Assembly: GCF_036384435.1 (NCBI RefSeq)
Contig: NZ_DASVMI010000158.1
Coordinates: 1 to 64,000, forward strand
Origin: GSA-30 sp036384435
GTDB taxonomy: Bacteria; Pseudomonadota; Gammaproteobacteria; Xanthomonadales; Rhodanobacteraceae
DNA length: 64,000 nucleotides
Direction of reading: 5' to 3'
In this document: piece by piece, positions 1 through 9,132 of the stretch
How the letters are laid out: every line of letters begins with the position of its first letter
Position numbering within the stretch: position 1 is the stretch's first letter
Program-made: the position numbers and the translations under genes
The notes under the pieces: model-generated
Databases searched by the model: none
Told to the model about the DNA's origin: nothing
Seen by the model: the letters and a program-made list of their open reading frames with translations, nothing else

Positions 1-246
1 GCGCATTGGTTTCAACGGCAACCACCATCGGCACGGCCAAAGGAGTCCATTGCTGGTTTATGGCCGCCACCAACGCACGAGATGGCGTTCATGGGGATCC
101 GTGGCTTGATGAGGCGAACTGGAAAATCCAAGCCTCGACGAACTATCGTGCTGCCTGCCGCGAGATGGCCACGCCGGCTTGTTACGAGGCCGTGGCGCGC
201 ATTTAAGGCCTTGCCTACCCGGCCTGCTCATCGACCAGGATTGTCC

Positions 247-1383
247 ATGTACAAAAAAATCTTTCTGATCGGGCTGCTGGTGCTGGCATCCTTGCCCACC
301 CATGCGGCGGGCCCGAGCCGGGTGGCTGCGCCACAAAGCGACCTGTGGCCCGAGTCGGTCAATTCGACGGAGGCTTTTGATCGCGCGTCGCGCGCGCACA
401 TCCTGGTCTTCGCTCGCGAACTGGCCGCCAGCGAACTACTAAGCGACAAACAACTGGCGACCACGCTAAAAATCAAGCACGTCGACCACCGACCCCTCGA
501 CGCCATCCGCACCAAGTTCTGGCAACGCCTGGCTTCCAACTACGCGATGGCAACCGCCCATTGCCGGGCGGGAGAGGATTTCTGCACCCCGGCAGCCGAT
601 GCCGATGCGTTGCGCAAGGTGGCAGCGGCTCTCGACTCACCACCGGCTCCCCGCTACCAGGCCTGGTTCACCGACGCGCAGTCGTTTCATCGCACCTATC
701 TTGATGAATTGCTGCGCCTGGCCGCGCTGTTCCCACGCACCAGCAGTGAAGTAGATACCTTCTCGCTGCGCGAAATCAGTGGCAACGAACTGCCCGATCG
801 CCATTTCCTGCTGACCTTCGACGACGGTCCCACGCGTGCGGGTGGCGATACCGACCAGACCTTGGCGATGCTGCGTGCCCTGCACATGAATGCCATCTTC
901 TTCACGCTCGGTGGCAATTTGCAGGCGCGCCTGCATCAGCGTACACAGGTTGCCACCGCGAACGACTATGCCGGCATGTGCGTAGGTTCGCATGGCTGGG
1001 AACACAAGCCGCACAGCACCTGGCCGCAATGGCGCGATTCGGTCACGCGTAGCGTCGCGCAAGTCCGCGACTCGCTTCCCGACAGTTTCACGCCCTTGTT
1101 CCGCCCGCCTTATGGCCAGCGGCTACCCGACAGCGGCAGCTTCTTCGACGCGCACGATATACGCGTCACGCTGTGGAACATCGATTCACAGGATTGGAAC
1201 AGCAAGGTTGATGCCGACCAGGTGAAACAACGAGTACTGGCGTTGATGCTGCTGTGGCGCCACGGCATCGTCCTGTTCCACGATATTCATCCCAAGGCGC
1301 AGGTCGCAGTGCCCTGGATCATGGCGCAGACCCGCGATGCCGGCATCCAATGGATCGACTGCCACGGTTTCCCGGCGCCCTGA
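247..1383 (+). CDS. secreted polysaccharide deacetylase (NodB-homology) family protein
   Basis: Protein of 378 residues. The ATG at 247 is chosen because it opens a signal peptide (MYKKIFLIGLLVLASLPTHA); longer readings add a non-signal extension. The N-terminal half (about residues 25-170) is not recognised. The NodB-type domain follows: LTFDDGP near residue 189 with the metal-binding and catalytic aspartates, SHGWEH for the histidine motif, FRPPYG near 286, DSQDWN, and IVLFHDIH near 344. Family members remove acetyl groups from cell-wall or exopolysaccharide sugars with a divalent metal. The substrate cannot be read from sequence. Export suggests a periplasmic or envelope role. It stands alone, with a DUF4386 gene downstream on the same strand. 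Confidence 0.88.
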   Translation: MYKKIFLIGLLVLASLPTHAAGPSRVAAPQSDLWPESVNSTEAFDRASRAHILVFARELAASELLSDKQLATTLKIKHVDHRPLDAIRTKFWQRLASNYAMATAHCRAGEDFCTPAADADALRKVAAALDSPPAPRYQAWFTDAQSFHRTYLDELLRLAALFPRTSSEVDTFSLREISGNELPDRHFLLTFDDGPTRAGGDTDQTLAMLRALHMNAIFFTLGGNLQARLHQRTQVATANDYAGMCVGSHGWEHKPHSTWPQWRDSVTRSVAQVRDSLPDSFTPLFRPPYGQRLPDSGSFFDAHDIRVTLWNIDSQDWNSKVDADQVKQRVLALMLLWRHGIVLFHDIHPKAQVAVPWIMAQTRDAGIQWIDCHGFPAP

Positions 1384-1523
1384 ACAGTCCGGCCACCATG
1401 GCGCGGCGCATGCCGAATGGCACACGCGTCCTGGCCCGGGAGTTTGGCCTACTTCGCCCACGGAAAGGAGAATGCGCCAGTGCATTCATCGGCGAGGCAT
1501 CGCATCTTGGGGGCAAGGATCGG

Positions 1524-2222
1524 ATGGTCAGCGAACAACGGCTCGGTCGAACGGCGGGCGCGCTCTATGTGGTGACGATCATTACCGGCTTGTTCAGTCT
1601 TGGCTACGTTCCCGCCCAGCTCAGTGGTCATGGCGATATCCATGTCACCTTGGCGCGCATGGCCGCCGCGCCGGGGCTGTTTCGCTGGGGCCTTGCCTCG
1701 TTCGTGATTGAGCAAGTCGCCTTCCTGCTCTTGCCGCTGGTGTTGTTCCAGTTGTTACGAGCTGCCGGACAGCGTGCGGCGGTGGTGATGGTCGTATTGG
1801 CCGTGACCGGCGTTCCCCTGGCCTTGATCGCGCTGGCGCATCGCCTGGATCTACTGCCATTGATCGACGCGCAGGCCGGTGGAAATCCGCTGCCACAAGC
1901 CGATCAACTCGCCCAACAGGCGCTGGATGCCTATACCCATGCGTTGTTGATGGCCAGCCTGTTCTGGGGCTTGTGGTTGATGCCATTGGGTTACCTGGCC
2001 CATGCCAGCCGAGCCTTGCCGCGCATACTCGGCTTTTTGTTGACCCTGGGCGGAGCCAGCTACGTCGCCGATGTCTTCTGCACCCTGCTCGCACCGCATT
2101 ATGGCGATACCGCGTTGTCGGACTACATGACCACGCCGGCCGCCATCGGCGAGATCGGCACGGGCTTGTGGCTATTGCTGGTCGGCGTGCGGCGCCCGGT
2201 ACGCCAGGCCGCAGTCGCCTGA
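1524..2222 (+). CDS. DUF4386-type multispanning membrane protein
   Basis: Protein of 232 residues, almost all of it hydrophobic helices. The N-terminal motif GRTAGALYVVTIITGLFS, followed by a long loop before the second helix, is the pattern I know from DUF4386 proteins. About six membrane segments are visible. The ATG at 1524 is preferred over a reading open from 1254, because that extension overlaps the deacetylase gene and is arginine-rich and non-hydrophobic; an AAGGA-like ribosome site lies just upstream of 1524. No enzymatic motif is seen and the family function is unknown. The next gene begins 22 bases downstream and is also a small membrane protein, so the two may be cotranscribed. 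Confidence 0.75.
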   Translation: MVSEQRLGRTAGALYVVTIITGLFSLGYVPAQLSGHGDIHVTLARMAAAPGLFRWGLASFVIEQVAFLLLPLVLFQLLRAAGQRAAVVMVVLAVTGVPLALIALAHRLDLLPLIDAQAGGNPLPQADQLAQQALDAYTHALLMASLFWGLWLMPLGYLAHASRALPRILGFLLTLGGASYVADVFCTLLAPHYGDTALSDYMTTPAAIGEIGTGLWLLLVGVRRPVRQAAVA

Positions 2223-2244
2223 TCGATTCAACGAGGAACTCCAC

Positions 2245-2667
2245 ATGGCCACCCCGCTTCACGACGCTCCTGTCCCGATCCGCCTCAAGCTGGCCGCACT
2301 CTGGACCAGCCTGATGTTCTGCTACATCTACGGCGACTATTTCGACCTGTTCCGCCCTGGCAATCTACAGGACATGCTCGCCGGCAATATGGGACCGCTG
2401 GGTCCGGTGACGCAGAACATCTTGCTGGGCACCACGGTCCTGCTGGCCATACCGGCCGTGATGATCTTCCTGTGCGTATCGCTGCCGGCCACGTGGAATC
2501 GCTGGGTGAACATGCTCCTGGGCGTGCTTTACGCGATGGTCATGGCCGTATCGATGCCCGGATCGTGGCATTTCTACCAGCTACTTGGCGTTATCGAAAT
2601 CGTGATCTCGCTGCTGATCACCGGCTATGCATTTCGCTGGCCGCGGGCTTCGATCGCGGCCACTTGA
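2245..2667 (+). CDS. small four-helix membrane protein (DUF6326-like)
   Basis: Protein of 140 residues with four hydrophobic segments. The opening KLAALWTSLMFCYIYGDYFD followed by LFRPG matches my memory of DUF6326 proteins. A GAGGAA ribosome site precedes the ATG. It lies 22 bases after the DUF4386 gene and is probably in the same transcript. No catalytic residues or known partner are visible; the role is unknown. Confidence 0.7.
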   Translation: MATPLHDAPVPIRLKLAALWTSLMFCYIYGDYFDLFRPGNLQDMLAGNMGPLGPVTQNILLGTTVLLAIPAVMIFLCVSLPATWNRWVNMLLGVLYAMVMAVSMPGSWHFYQLLGVIEIVISLLITGYAFRWPRASIAAT

Positions 2668-2719
2668 GTCCATCCGTCTGACGGGGAGCCGCTCAAACCG
2701 GGCCACCTGCCAGACCACC

Positions 2720-4021
2720 TCAGAACTTGTACGCAATCATCAGGCGATTGTTGACCCATGGCTGGTTGCCTGGGTTGAGATTGTTGCGGCCGCCGACGGT
2801 ACGTTCCCAACGATCACGCAACTGCAGCCCCTTGAGGATGTAGTCAAGCTTATAGACCACATCGACATACACATCGTGGCTTGCGCCGCGCAGGTCGGTT
2901 TCATAATGCGCATACGACGCCGTCAGCTGCAGGGTGTCGTTGAAGAAGCTGTAACTTGCCCTGGCCTTCCAGGCGTGTCCTGGCCCCTGCTCCACCAAGC
3001 CGCGGAGCATGGATGTCGTATACAGCGGATCGGTGGCATACGTGTTGGTGTATGGCGAGATGATCGCGCCATCACCCACGGCCCCCGCCGCGCTATCGAG
3101 CTTGTTATACGACACATCGTATTTGCCCTTGCCGATGGTGACACCCGCATCAACGCCCCAGGCATTGGCATCAATGCGATGGCCTGCGACCCCGGTGATC
3201 TTGGTGCGCGTCTGCACCAGCACGTTGTCGCTGCCACTGGTCTGACGTAGCGCCTGCACGCCCAGGAATGGCTTGATCGCCGAATCGGTGTGAAAGGTGT
3301 ACATGCCATCCACATAACCCATGCGTGCGAAGTGCTCGAAGTCGTAGAACCATGCCTGCGCCTTCAGCCCGTTGGCGACATAGGTACTGCCAATGGCGGT
3401 TGTACCGTCCGCTTCATGGGCATTCAAAGGCAGCGAGCCATTGTTGCCATACATGCGATCGCCGTGATACTTCGATGGGTAATACACGTTGTCGTCGTTG
3501 TAACCATCAGACGTGCGGCTTTTCCAGCGCAGTTCGCGAATGGCGTAGATGTCCCAGCCCTTTGCCGGTTTGAAGTCCACCATGCCGGCCTGATACGAGG
3601 CAGGAATCACCCGCGAATCGGATTGTCCCATCCACGGCGTGGCCAGGTACTGATCACCGGCCCGCACCGTCACCCATGGATTGGCATATTCCACATAGGC
3701 CTGGCTGAAGCCACTGATCGAATTGTTCGGCCCCATCAACGTCGAATCGATACGGGTCGTGTCCCGCGATTGCGTGCCGAACGACTGCGCGGAAAACGCC
3801 GTGACACCGACTCCGAAGCCGCCGACATGTCCGCTTTTGAGCGTGAACAGCCCGGCCAGCGAATTGGCGCGCGAGTCATGCGTGGTCGGCGCCTCGTAGT
3901 TGCGGTCGAAACGATAGAGGCGCAATTCGCCGTCGAATGTGCCGTCGCGGAAGAAATCGTCGGCATGAGCCGCCCCGGCCACGCATGCCAGCGCAGCCAC
4001 TATCCAATGACGTGTACTCAT
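2720..4021 (-). CDS. OprD-family outer-membrane porin
   Basis: Protein of 433 residues. It starts with a clear signal peptide (MSTRHWIVAALACVAGAAHA) and continues into a beta-barrel. The FFRDGTFDGELRLYRFDRNY stretch, the following SLAGLFTLKSG and repeated aromatic/glycine strands ending in YKF at the C-terminus are typical of OprD-type specific porins, which admit small carboxylates or amino acids. The ATG overlaps the stop of the upstream transporter gene (ATGA at 4021), so the two are translationally coupled. Pairing with an MHS-type symporter suggests outer- and inner-membrane uptake of the same acid, probably the substrate of the CoA operon on the other side of the IclR gene. Substrate identity is inference. 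Confidence 0.88.
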   Translation of the reverse strand: MSTRHWIVAALACVAGAAHADDFFRDGTFDGELRLYRFDRNYEAPTTHDSRANSLAGLFTLKSGHVGGFGVGVTAFSAQSFGTQSRDTTRIDSTLMGPNNSISGFSQAYVEYANPWVTVRAGDQYLATPWMGQSDSRVIPASYQAGMVDFKPAKGWDIYAIRELRWKSRTSDGYNDDNVYYPSKYHGDRMYGNNGSLPLNAHEADGTTAIGSTYVANGLKAQAWFYDFEHFARMGYVDGMYTFHTDSAIKPFLGVQALRQTSGSDNVLVQTRTKITGVAGHRIDANAWGVDAGVTIGKGKYDVSYNKLDSAAGAVGDGAIISPYTNTYATDPLYTTSMLRGLVEQGPGHAWKARASYSFFNDTLQLTASYAHYETDLRGASHDVYVDVVYKLDYILKGLQLRDRWERTVGGRNNLNPGNQPWVNNRLMIAYKF

Positions 4022-5370
4022 CAGTGCACCAGTCGCGCAGTGTGGTTGGTATTGGGCGCCTTCAACCCCGCCCCATCCCGATGACCTTTGCTCACGGGCG
4101 CCTTGGTCCCGTGCAGCATCCATACCCCCAGACAGCTGATAATCGCTGAGAGGGCCAACCACGCACCCGGCATCGCCTTGTCGCCCGTGGTGTGGATCAA
4201 CCAGGTGCTGACCGCTGGCGTGAAGCCCCCGAAGATCGCCTGCGCCAGGCTATAGGCGATGGAGAAGCCCGAAGCACGCACATGGGCCGGCATCATTTCG
4301 GTAAGGCTCACCACCATGACGCCCTGGTAGCCGCCATAGAGGAACGACAGCCACAGCAATACCATCAACATGCGCTCGAACGAAGGCTCGGCCACCAGCC
4401 ATGCCATAGCCGGATAAGCCGTCAGCGCCACCAGCACAGCGAATACGATGAGCGTACGCACACGACCGAAGCGATCGGATACCGCACCCATGACCGGCAC
4501 GAAGATGAAGTTGGAGATGCCCACGCATACCGTTACCACGAAGGCATCGCGTGCGGTGAGCTTGAGCACTTCCTTGCCATAGGTGGGTGTATAGGCTGTG
4601 ATCAGGTAGAACATCACGCTGGTGAGCGTTACCAGCAACACCGCATTGAGCACCAGCCGCCAGTGGGTCAGCAGCCCGACGTAGATGTCGCGCAAGCTTG
4701 GGGCATGCCCGGTAACGCGCTTCTGGAACGATTCGGTCTCCTGCAGGGTGCGGCGGATATAGAACAACACCGGCACGATCAGCGATCCCACGATGAAGGG
4801 AATGCGCCAGCCCCAATCCATGATCTGCTCTTCTGACAGAACCAGGCGCAACACCACGCCCAGCACCGCGGCGAAGATCACGGCGACCTGCTGGCTTGCC
4901 GACTGCCAGGCCACATACAGGCCGCGCTTGCCCGGTGGGGCAATCTCGGCCAGATACACCGACACACCACCGGATTCGGCGCCGGCGGAAAAGCCCTGCA
5001 ACAACCGTCCCACCAATACCAGCAGGGGCGCTGCCATCCCGATGCGCTGATAGGTCGGCGTCAAGGCGATGATCAGAACACCCACCGACATCAGTGCCAG
5101 GCTCACGATCAAGCCCTTGCGGCGACCGTGACGATCAATATAGGCGCCAAGCACGAGCGCGCCGATCGGGCGCATCAGGAAACCCACGCCAAAGGTCATC
5201 AACGACATCATCAGCGACACGTAGCCGCTGGCGTTGGGAAAAATCGCATGCGCGATGGCCGACGCATAGAAGCCGTAGACCATGAAGTCGAACATCTCAA
5301 GGAAGTTGCCGCTGACTACCTTGAAGACCCGACCAAACTTCGTACCACCTCGTTGCTGCACTGTGCTCAT
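4021..5370 (-). CDS. MFS transporter, metabolite:H+ symporter (MHS) family
   Basis: Protein of 449 residues with twelve predicted membrane helices. Family marks include FKVVSGNFLEMFDFMVYGFY at the N-terminus, RPIGALVLGAYIDRHGRRKG in the loop between helices 2 and 3, and LLQGFSAGAESGG in helix 4. These are typical of citrate, tricarballylate, alpha-ketoglutarate and shikimate proton symporters. The ATG at 5370 (MSTVQQRGG) is preferred to upstream in-frame codons because conservation begins there. The gene is divergent from the IclR regulator, with 246 bases between the two starts holding a perfect inverted repeat, and is coupled to the porin gene downstream. It probably imports a di- or tricarboxylate or related acid. 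Confidence 0.88.
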   Translation of the reverse strand: MSTVQQRGGTKFGRVFKVVSGNFLEMFDFMVYGFYASAIAHAIFPNASGYVSLMMSLMTFGVGFLMRPIGALVLGAYIDRHGRRKGLIVSLALMSVGVLIIALTPTYQRIGMAAPLLVLVGRLLQGFSAGAESGGVSVYLAEIAPPGKRGLYVAWQSASQQVAVIFAAVLGVVLRLVLSEEQIMDWGWRIPFIVGSLIVPVLFYIRRTLQETESFQKRVTGHAPSLRDIYVGLLTHWRLVLNAVLLVTLTSVMFYLITAYTPTYGKEVLKLTARDAFVVTVCVGISNFIFVPVMGAVSDRFGRVRTLIVFAVLVALTAYPAMAWLVAEPSFERMLMVLLWLSFLYGGYQGVMVVSLTEMMPAHVRASGFSIAYSLAQAIFGGFTPAVSTWLIHTTGDKAMPGAWLALSAIISCLGVWMLHGTKAPVSKGHRDGAGLKAPNTNHTARLVH

Positions 5371-5499
5371 GCCGTAATCCCCCGAGGACGTTTGCAGAAT
5401 GCCACGGTCTGCGCGTGTTCCATATAATGAAACGCCATACCGATATTCAAAACATACAAGCAGATCGTTCGCGAGCACGTCAACAAGAAATTTCGCCCC

Positions 5500-5524
5500 G
5501 TATCAACATGTATGACGTTGATAC
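5500..5524. promoter_or_regulatory. perfect inverted repeat, putative IclR operator
   Basis: GTATCAAC (5500-5507), a 9-base spacer, then GTTGATAC (5517-5524): a perfect 8-bp dyad in the gap between the divergent transporter and IclR genes. Its position suits control of both directions and autoregulation by the IclR protein. Binding is inferred from location and symmetry only. Confidence 0.55.
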
Positions 5525-5616
5525 ATAAAGCTTTTTTGACGCATCGCAACATCGCTTGACGGCGATTCGCAGCCGGGTCTAGTGTTATTTAGAACAGCGT
5601 TTTGGATATTGGAACG

Positions 5617-6387
5617 ATGGATACCACGCTTTTGAAAGGCCTCAACGTGCTCGAAGCCGTTGCCCGTTCGAGCGGGCCGCGCGGCGTCAGTGAACTGGCG
5701 CGCGAACTGGCACTCACCAAGAGCAACGTGCATCGCACCCTGCAGACCCTTGCCACCGCCGGGTACGTTCGTCCCGGCAGCGTGGCGGGTACTTATGAGT
5801 GCACGCTCAAGTTGTTCGAAATGGCCAGCGGCATCGTGGCGCGCATTGACGTGCGGCAATCGGCCGATCCGTTCATGCAGCAACTGGCGCGCCTGACCAA
5901 GGAAACCATCCATTTGTCGATCCTCGACGGCTTGGATGTCATCTACCTCAACAAGATCGAATCGCCACAACCGGTACGCGCGTATTCCACCATCGGCGGC
6001 CGAGCACCAGCGCATTGCGTGGCTTCCGGCAAGGCCTTGCTGGCCTGGCAACGTGATGCCGTGTTGCAGCAACTGCCCGAACGCCTGACGGCGCCCACCG
6101 GCCGCTCGTTGGCCACGCGCGATGCCCTGCTCGATGAGCTTGGGCGCATTCGCCGCCAGGGTTTTGCCGTCAATCGCGGCGAATGGCGCGAAGGCGTGGG
6201 CGGCATCGCCGCCATCGTGTTCGACGTCACAGGCGCACCGATCGCGGCCATTGGCATTTCCGGTCCGCTGGAACGCCTGCGCCCGGCAAGCATTCGCAAA
6301 TACAGCCAGCTGGTGATGGAGGCCGCACTCGGCCTGTCACGTGCGCTTGGCTATGCCCGGTCCAGCTATCCGCCGGCCGCGGCCTGA
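5617..6387 (+). CDS. IclR-family transcriptional regulator
   Basis: Protein of 256 residues. The N-terminal winged helix-turn-helix (ARELALTKSNVHRTLQTLA, about residues 20-60) is followed by an IclR effector-binding domain (about 75-250) with GKALLAWQ and a C-terminal ISGP motif, as in the family. The ATG at 5617 is chosen; an in-frame TTG lies 15 bases earlier. The gene sits between the divergent uptake genes and the CoA operon, whose first gene begins 31 bases downstream, so it is the obvious local regulator. IclR proteins of catabolic clusters usually respond to the pathway substrate or an intermediate. The 5500-5524 dyad is its likely site. Confidence 0.9.
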   Translation: MDTTLLKGLNVLEAVARSSGPRGVSELARELALTKSNVHRTLQTLATAGYVRPGSVAGTYECTLKLFEMASGIVARIDVRQSADPFMQQLARLTKETIHLSILDGLDVIYLNKIESPQPVRAYSTIGGRAPAHCVASGKALLAWQRDAVLQQLPERLTAPTGRSLATRDALLDELGRIRRQGFAVNRGEWREGVGGIAAIVFDVTGAPIAAIGISGPLERLRPASIRKYSQLVMEAALGLSRALGYARSSYPPAAA

Positions 6388-6418
6388 CCGCATACCATTT
6401 TTACAGGAGTATCAAGCA

Positions 6419-7579
6419 GTGCAGCCCCTGAAAGGCATTCGAGTCGTTGAATTCTGTAGCGTGGCGGCAGGTCCGTTCTGCGCGATGTTGCTGGCTGACA
6501 TGGGCGCCGATGTGATCAAGGTCGAGCATCCCGAGGGAGGCGACAGCATGCGTCACTGGCCGCCGATCAACCACGGTTATAGCGAGAACTTCGCCTCGGT
6601 CAATCGCAACAAGCGATCGGTGACCCTGGATCTGAAAGACCCTGCCGACAACGCGCGCGCGCGCGAACTGGCAGCCGGTGCCGATGTCGTAGTCGAGAAC
6701 AATCGTCCTGGCGTGATGGCGCGCCTGGGGTTGGATTTCGCCACACTCTCGGCGCTCAACCCCAAGCTGGTGTATTGCTCCATTTCAGCGTTCGGGCAGG
6801 AAGGGCCGCGTGCGCGTGAAGCCGGCTTCGACCTTACCGTGCAGGCGATGGCCGGCGTCATGAGCGTCACCGGCGAAGCCGATGGCGCACCAGTGAAATG
6901 CGGTGTACCGCTCTCGGACTTCGCGACCGGCCTGTATGCGGCCTTCGCCATCACCAGTGGATTGCGCGAGGTTACCGTCAACGGCCACGGCATGCATATC
7001 GACGCGTCGATGTTTGGCGCCTCGCTCGCCGTAGGCGCGCTACAGACCAGTCAGTACTTCGGCAGCGGCATTGATCCGGAAAAGCTCGGCTCGGCCCATC
7101 CGCGCAACGCGCCATACCAGGCGTTCAAGGTTGCCGACGGCTATGTCGCCATGGCGGCCGGCAACAACGCCTTGTTCCGATCGGCCGCCGCAGCGATCGC
7201 GCGCGAAGACCTCGCCGACCTCGAACGCTTCGGATCGACCTCTTTGCGGGCGCAGCATCAGGCCGAGCTGAAAGATATCTTCGAGACTGCATTTTCGTCG
7301 CTTTCGGTTGCCCAGGTCCTGGCCATGTTCCGCAAGGCAGGCGTGCCTTGCGCCCCCATCAATACCTACTCCCAGGCCCTGGCCGACGAGCAGGTGCAAT
7401 ACATGCAATGGGTGCAACCGCTGGAACTGCCTTGCGGGGCCACCACGCGCACGTTCGTTTCACCGCTGCGCTTCTCCGGCCAAGGCTTCCCCGTCTACCG
7501 CCGGCCGCCAGCCCTGGGCGAGCACAACGCGGAAATCTTCGGCCAGGCGTGTGCCCCGATGGAGGCCAGCCATGGATGA
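6419..7579 (+). CDS. CaiB/BaiF-type class III CoA-transferase
   Basis: Protein of 386 residues. GTG start at 6419, preceded by AGGAG at a good distance; earlier in-frame codons overlap the IclR gene. Family III features: LKGIRVVEF at the N-terminus, GADVIKVEHPEGGD, the NKRSVTLDLK motif, and GFDLTVQAMAGVMSVTG with the expected catalytic aspartate at about residue 138. Family III enzymes move CoA between carboxylic acids through an enzyme-bound aspartyl-CoA thioester. It is first in a five-gene operon of overlapping or closely spaced genes, and could activate the imported acid or pass CoA from a product. The substrate is unknown. Confidence 0.88.
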   Translation: MQPLKGIRVVEFCSVAAGPFCAMLLADMGADVIKVEHPEGGDSMRHWPPINHGYSENFASVNRNKRSVTLDLKDPADNARARELAAGADVVVENNRPGVMARLGLDFATLSALNPKLVYCSISAFGQEGPRAREAGFDLTVQAMAGVMSVTGEADGAPVKCGVPLSDFATGLYAAFAITSGLREVTVNGHGMHIDASMFGASLAVGALQTSQYFGSGIDPEKLGSAHPRNAPYQAFKVADGYVAMAAGNNALFRSAAAAIAREDLADLERFGSTSLRAQHQAELKDIFETAFSSLSVAQVLAMFRKAGVPCAPINTYSQALADEQVQYMQWVQPLELPCGATTRTFVSPLRFSGQGFPVYRRPPALGEHNAEIFGQACAPMEASHG

Positions 7580-8297
7580 ACTGATCATCCAGCGTGCGGA
7601 TGGCGTGCTGGATATGACGCTCAATCGTCCGGCCAAGATGAATGCGCTATCGGCCGATCTCATCGAGGCCCTGCATGCGGAGCTGGACCGGGCCGACGTC
7701 GACGGCACACGACTGGTCGTGTTCCGCGGCGAGGGCAAGAACTTCTCCGCCGGCTTCGATTTCGGTGGCTACGAATCGCAAAGCGAAGGCGACCTCGTGC
7801 TGCGCTTCGTACGTATCGAACAGCTTCTGCAACGCGTCTACCACGCGTCCTACGACACGTTGGCGTTCGCCCAGGGTCGCAACTTTGGCGCAGGCGTGGA
7901 TTTATTCGCCGTATGCAATCGCCGCGTGGCCGCGGCCGAAGCCAGCTTCCGCATGCCCGGACTGGGCTTTGGCCTGGTGCTGGGCAGTCGTCGCTTTGCC
8001 GGACTGGTCGGCGAAAGCTGGGCGCGCCAGGTGCTGCATGAAGGCGTGACCTTCGATGCGCCCGAAGCGCACGCACGAGGCTTCGTCACCGCTCTCGCAT
8101 CGACCGACGCATGGCCGTCCGAGCGCGAGCGTGCGCTGCGTGCCATGCACGGCCTGGGTGCCGATGCCACCACGCGGCTGTTCCGCGTGACGCACAGCGA
8201 CACCCGCGCGGCCGACATGGCCGAACTCGTCGCCTCGGCGGCCCGCCCCGGCCTTTCCGGCCGCCTGCGCGCCTACCGCGAGGCGCTGGGCAAATAA
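7572..8297 (+). CDS. enoyl-CoA hydratase/isomerase (crotonase) family protein
   Basis: Protein of 241 residues starting at ATG 7572, overlapping the CoA-transferase by 8 bases. Crotonase fold marks: LNRPAKMNALSADLI, GEGKNFSAGFDF (oxyanion-hole and CoA-binding loop) and a second GRNFGAGVDLFAVCNRRVA loop. The usual paired glutamates of true enoyl-CoA hydratases are not obvious at their normal positions, so it may be an isomerase, hydrolase or ring-cleaving member. Its neighbours show that it acts on a CoA thioester made by the flanking transferases or ligase. Confidence 0.85.
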   Translation: MDELIIQRADGVLDMTLNRPAKMNALSADLIEALHAELDRADVDGTRLVVFRGEGKNFSAGFDFGGYESQSEGDLVLRFVRIEQLLQRVYHASYDTLAFAQGRNFGAGVDLFAVCNRRVAAAEASFRMPGLGFGLVLGSRRFAGLVGESWARQVLHEGVTFDAPEAHARGFVTALASTDAWPSERERALRAMHGLGADATTRLFRVTHSDTRAADMAELVASAARPGLSGRLRAYREALGK

Positions 8298-8310
8298 CCG
8301 GAGCAGTAAT

Positions 8311-9132
8311 GTGACCGATTCAAAAATCATTTCCCTGGATGCATTGACCCGCCTGGTCAATGACGGCAGCTCGCTCGCCCTGGGCGGCAGCTTCCTGCAT
8401 CGTGGTCCCTTCGCGTTCGTGCGCGAACTGATACGCCAACGCAAGCGCGAGCTGGAAATCATCAAGCAGTCCCCGGGCTACGACATCGACATTCTCTGCC
8501 GCGCCGGTTGCGTGGCGAGCACGCGTGCCGGCATCGTTGCGATGGAGGGCAATTTCGGCCTGGCACCGTACTATCGCCGCGCCGTCGAACAGCAACAGAT
8601 CGTGCTGGAAGAACACGCCTGCGCCAGCCTCACCGCGGGCCTGCGCGCCTCGGCCTTTGGCGTGCCGTTCCAGCCCTGTGGCGGATTGCACGGTTCCGCG
8701 CTCCCCGAGCTCAATGGCTGGAAGAAGCTGCCCGACCCTTACGGCAGCGACGAAGAAACCTATGTGATCCCGCGCATCACCCCGGATTTCGCGGTCATCC
8801 ATGCCAACGAGGTAAGCCCGGAAGGCGACGTACGCGTGTTCGGTACCTCCCACTGGGATCGCATCATGACCCGCGCAGCCAGGCGCGTACTGGTGATCGC
8901 CGAACGGGTGGCATCGAGCGAGTCGTTCAGCCGTCAACCGGAGCTGACGCTGGTTCCGCATTTCCTGGTCGAGGCGATCGCCGTCGTGCCGCAGGGTGCT
9001 TGGCCGGGATCATGCTGGCCGCATTACGAAGTCGATTATCCCGCCGTCGAAGCCTACCTGCCCGAAGGCGACGACGTGCTCGCCGCCCACCTGGCCCAAG
9101 CGCCGGAAGCCAAGGAGACCACCCATGCGTGA
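8311..9132 (+). CDS. CoA-transferase subunit A (GctA/IpdA-like)
   Basis: Protein of 273 residues, GTG start at 8311 after a GGAG site. It belongs to the class I CoA-transferase alpha-subunit superfamily: an N-terminal GSSLALGGSF glycine loop, then FVRELIRQRKRELEII, and DFAVIHANEVSPEGDVRVFG near residue 165. The best match by memory is glutaconate CoA-transferase subunit A and the related IpdA of steroid-ring degradation, which acts as a CoA-dependent hydrolase (C-C cleavage) rather than a transferase. Overlap with the next gene by 8 bases indicates a heteromeric enzyme. Transferase versus ring-opening hydrolase cannot be decided here. Confidence 0.82.
   Translation: MTDSKIISLDALTRLVNDGSSLALGGSFLHRGPFAFVRELIRQRKRELEIIKQSPGYDIDILCRAGCVASTRAGIVAMEGNFGLAPYYRRAVEQQQIVLEEHACASLTAGLRASAFGVPFQPCGGLHGSALPELNGWKKLPDPYGSDEETYVIPRITPDFAVIHANEVSPEGDVRVFGTSHWDRIMTRAARRVLVIAERVASSESFSRQPELTLVPHFLVEAIAVVPQGAWPGSCWPHYEVDYPAVEAYLPEGDDVLAAHLAQAPEAKETTHA

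Noticed and set aside
1..246. Possible end of an upstream gene or an N-terminal extension of the deacetylase
   Set aside because: Frames here show no recognisable domain, and the signal peptide at 247 marks the start of the real gene.
3290..4084. Plus-strand frame of 264 codons
   Set aside because: Antisense to the OprD porin, which has a signal peptide and barrel features.
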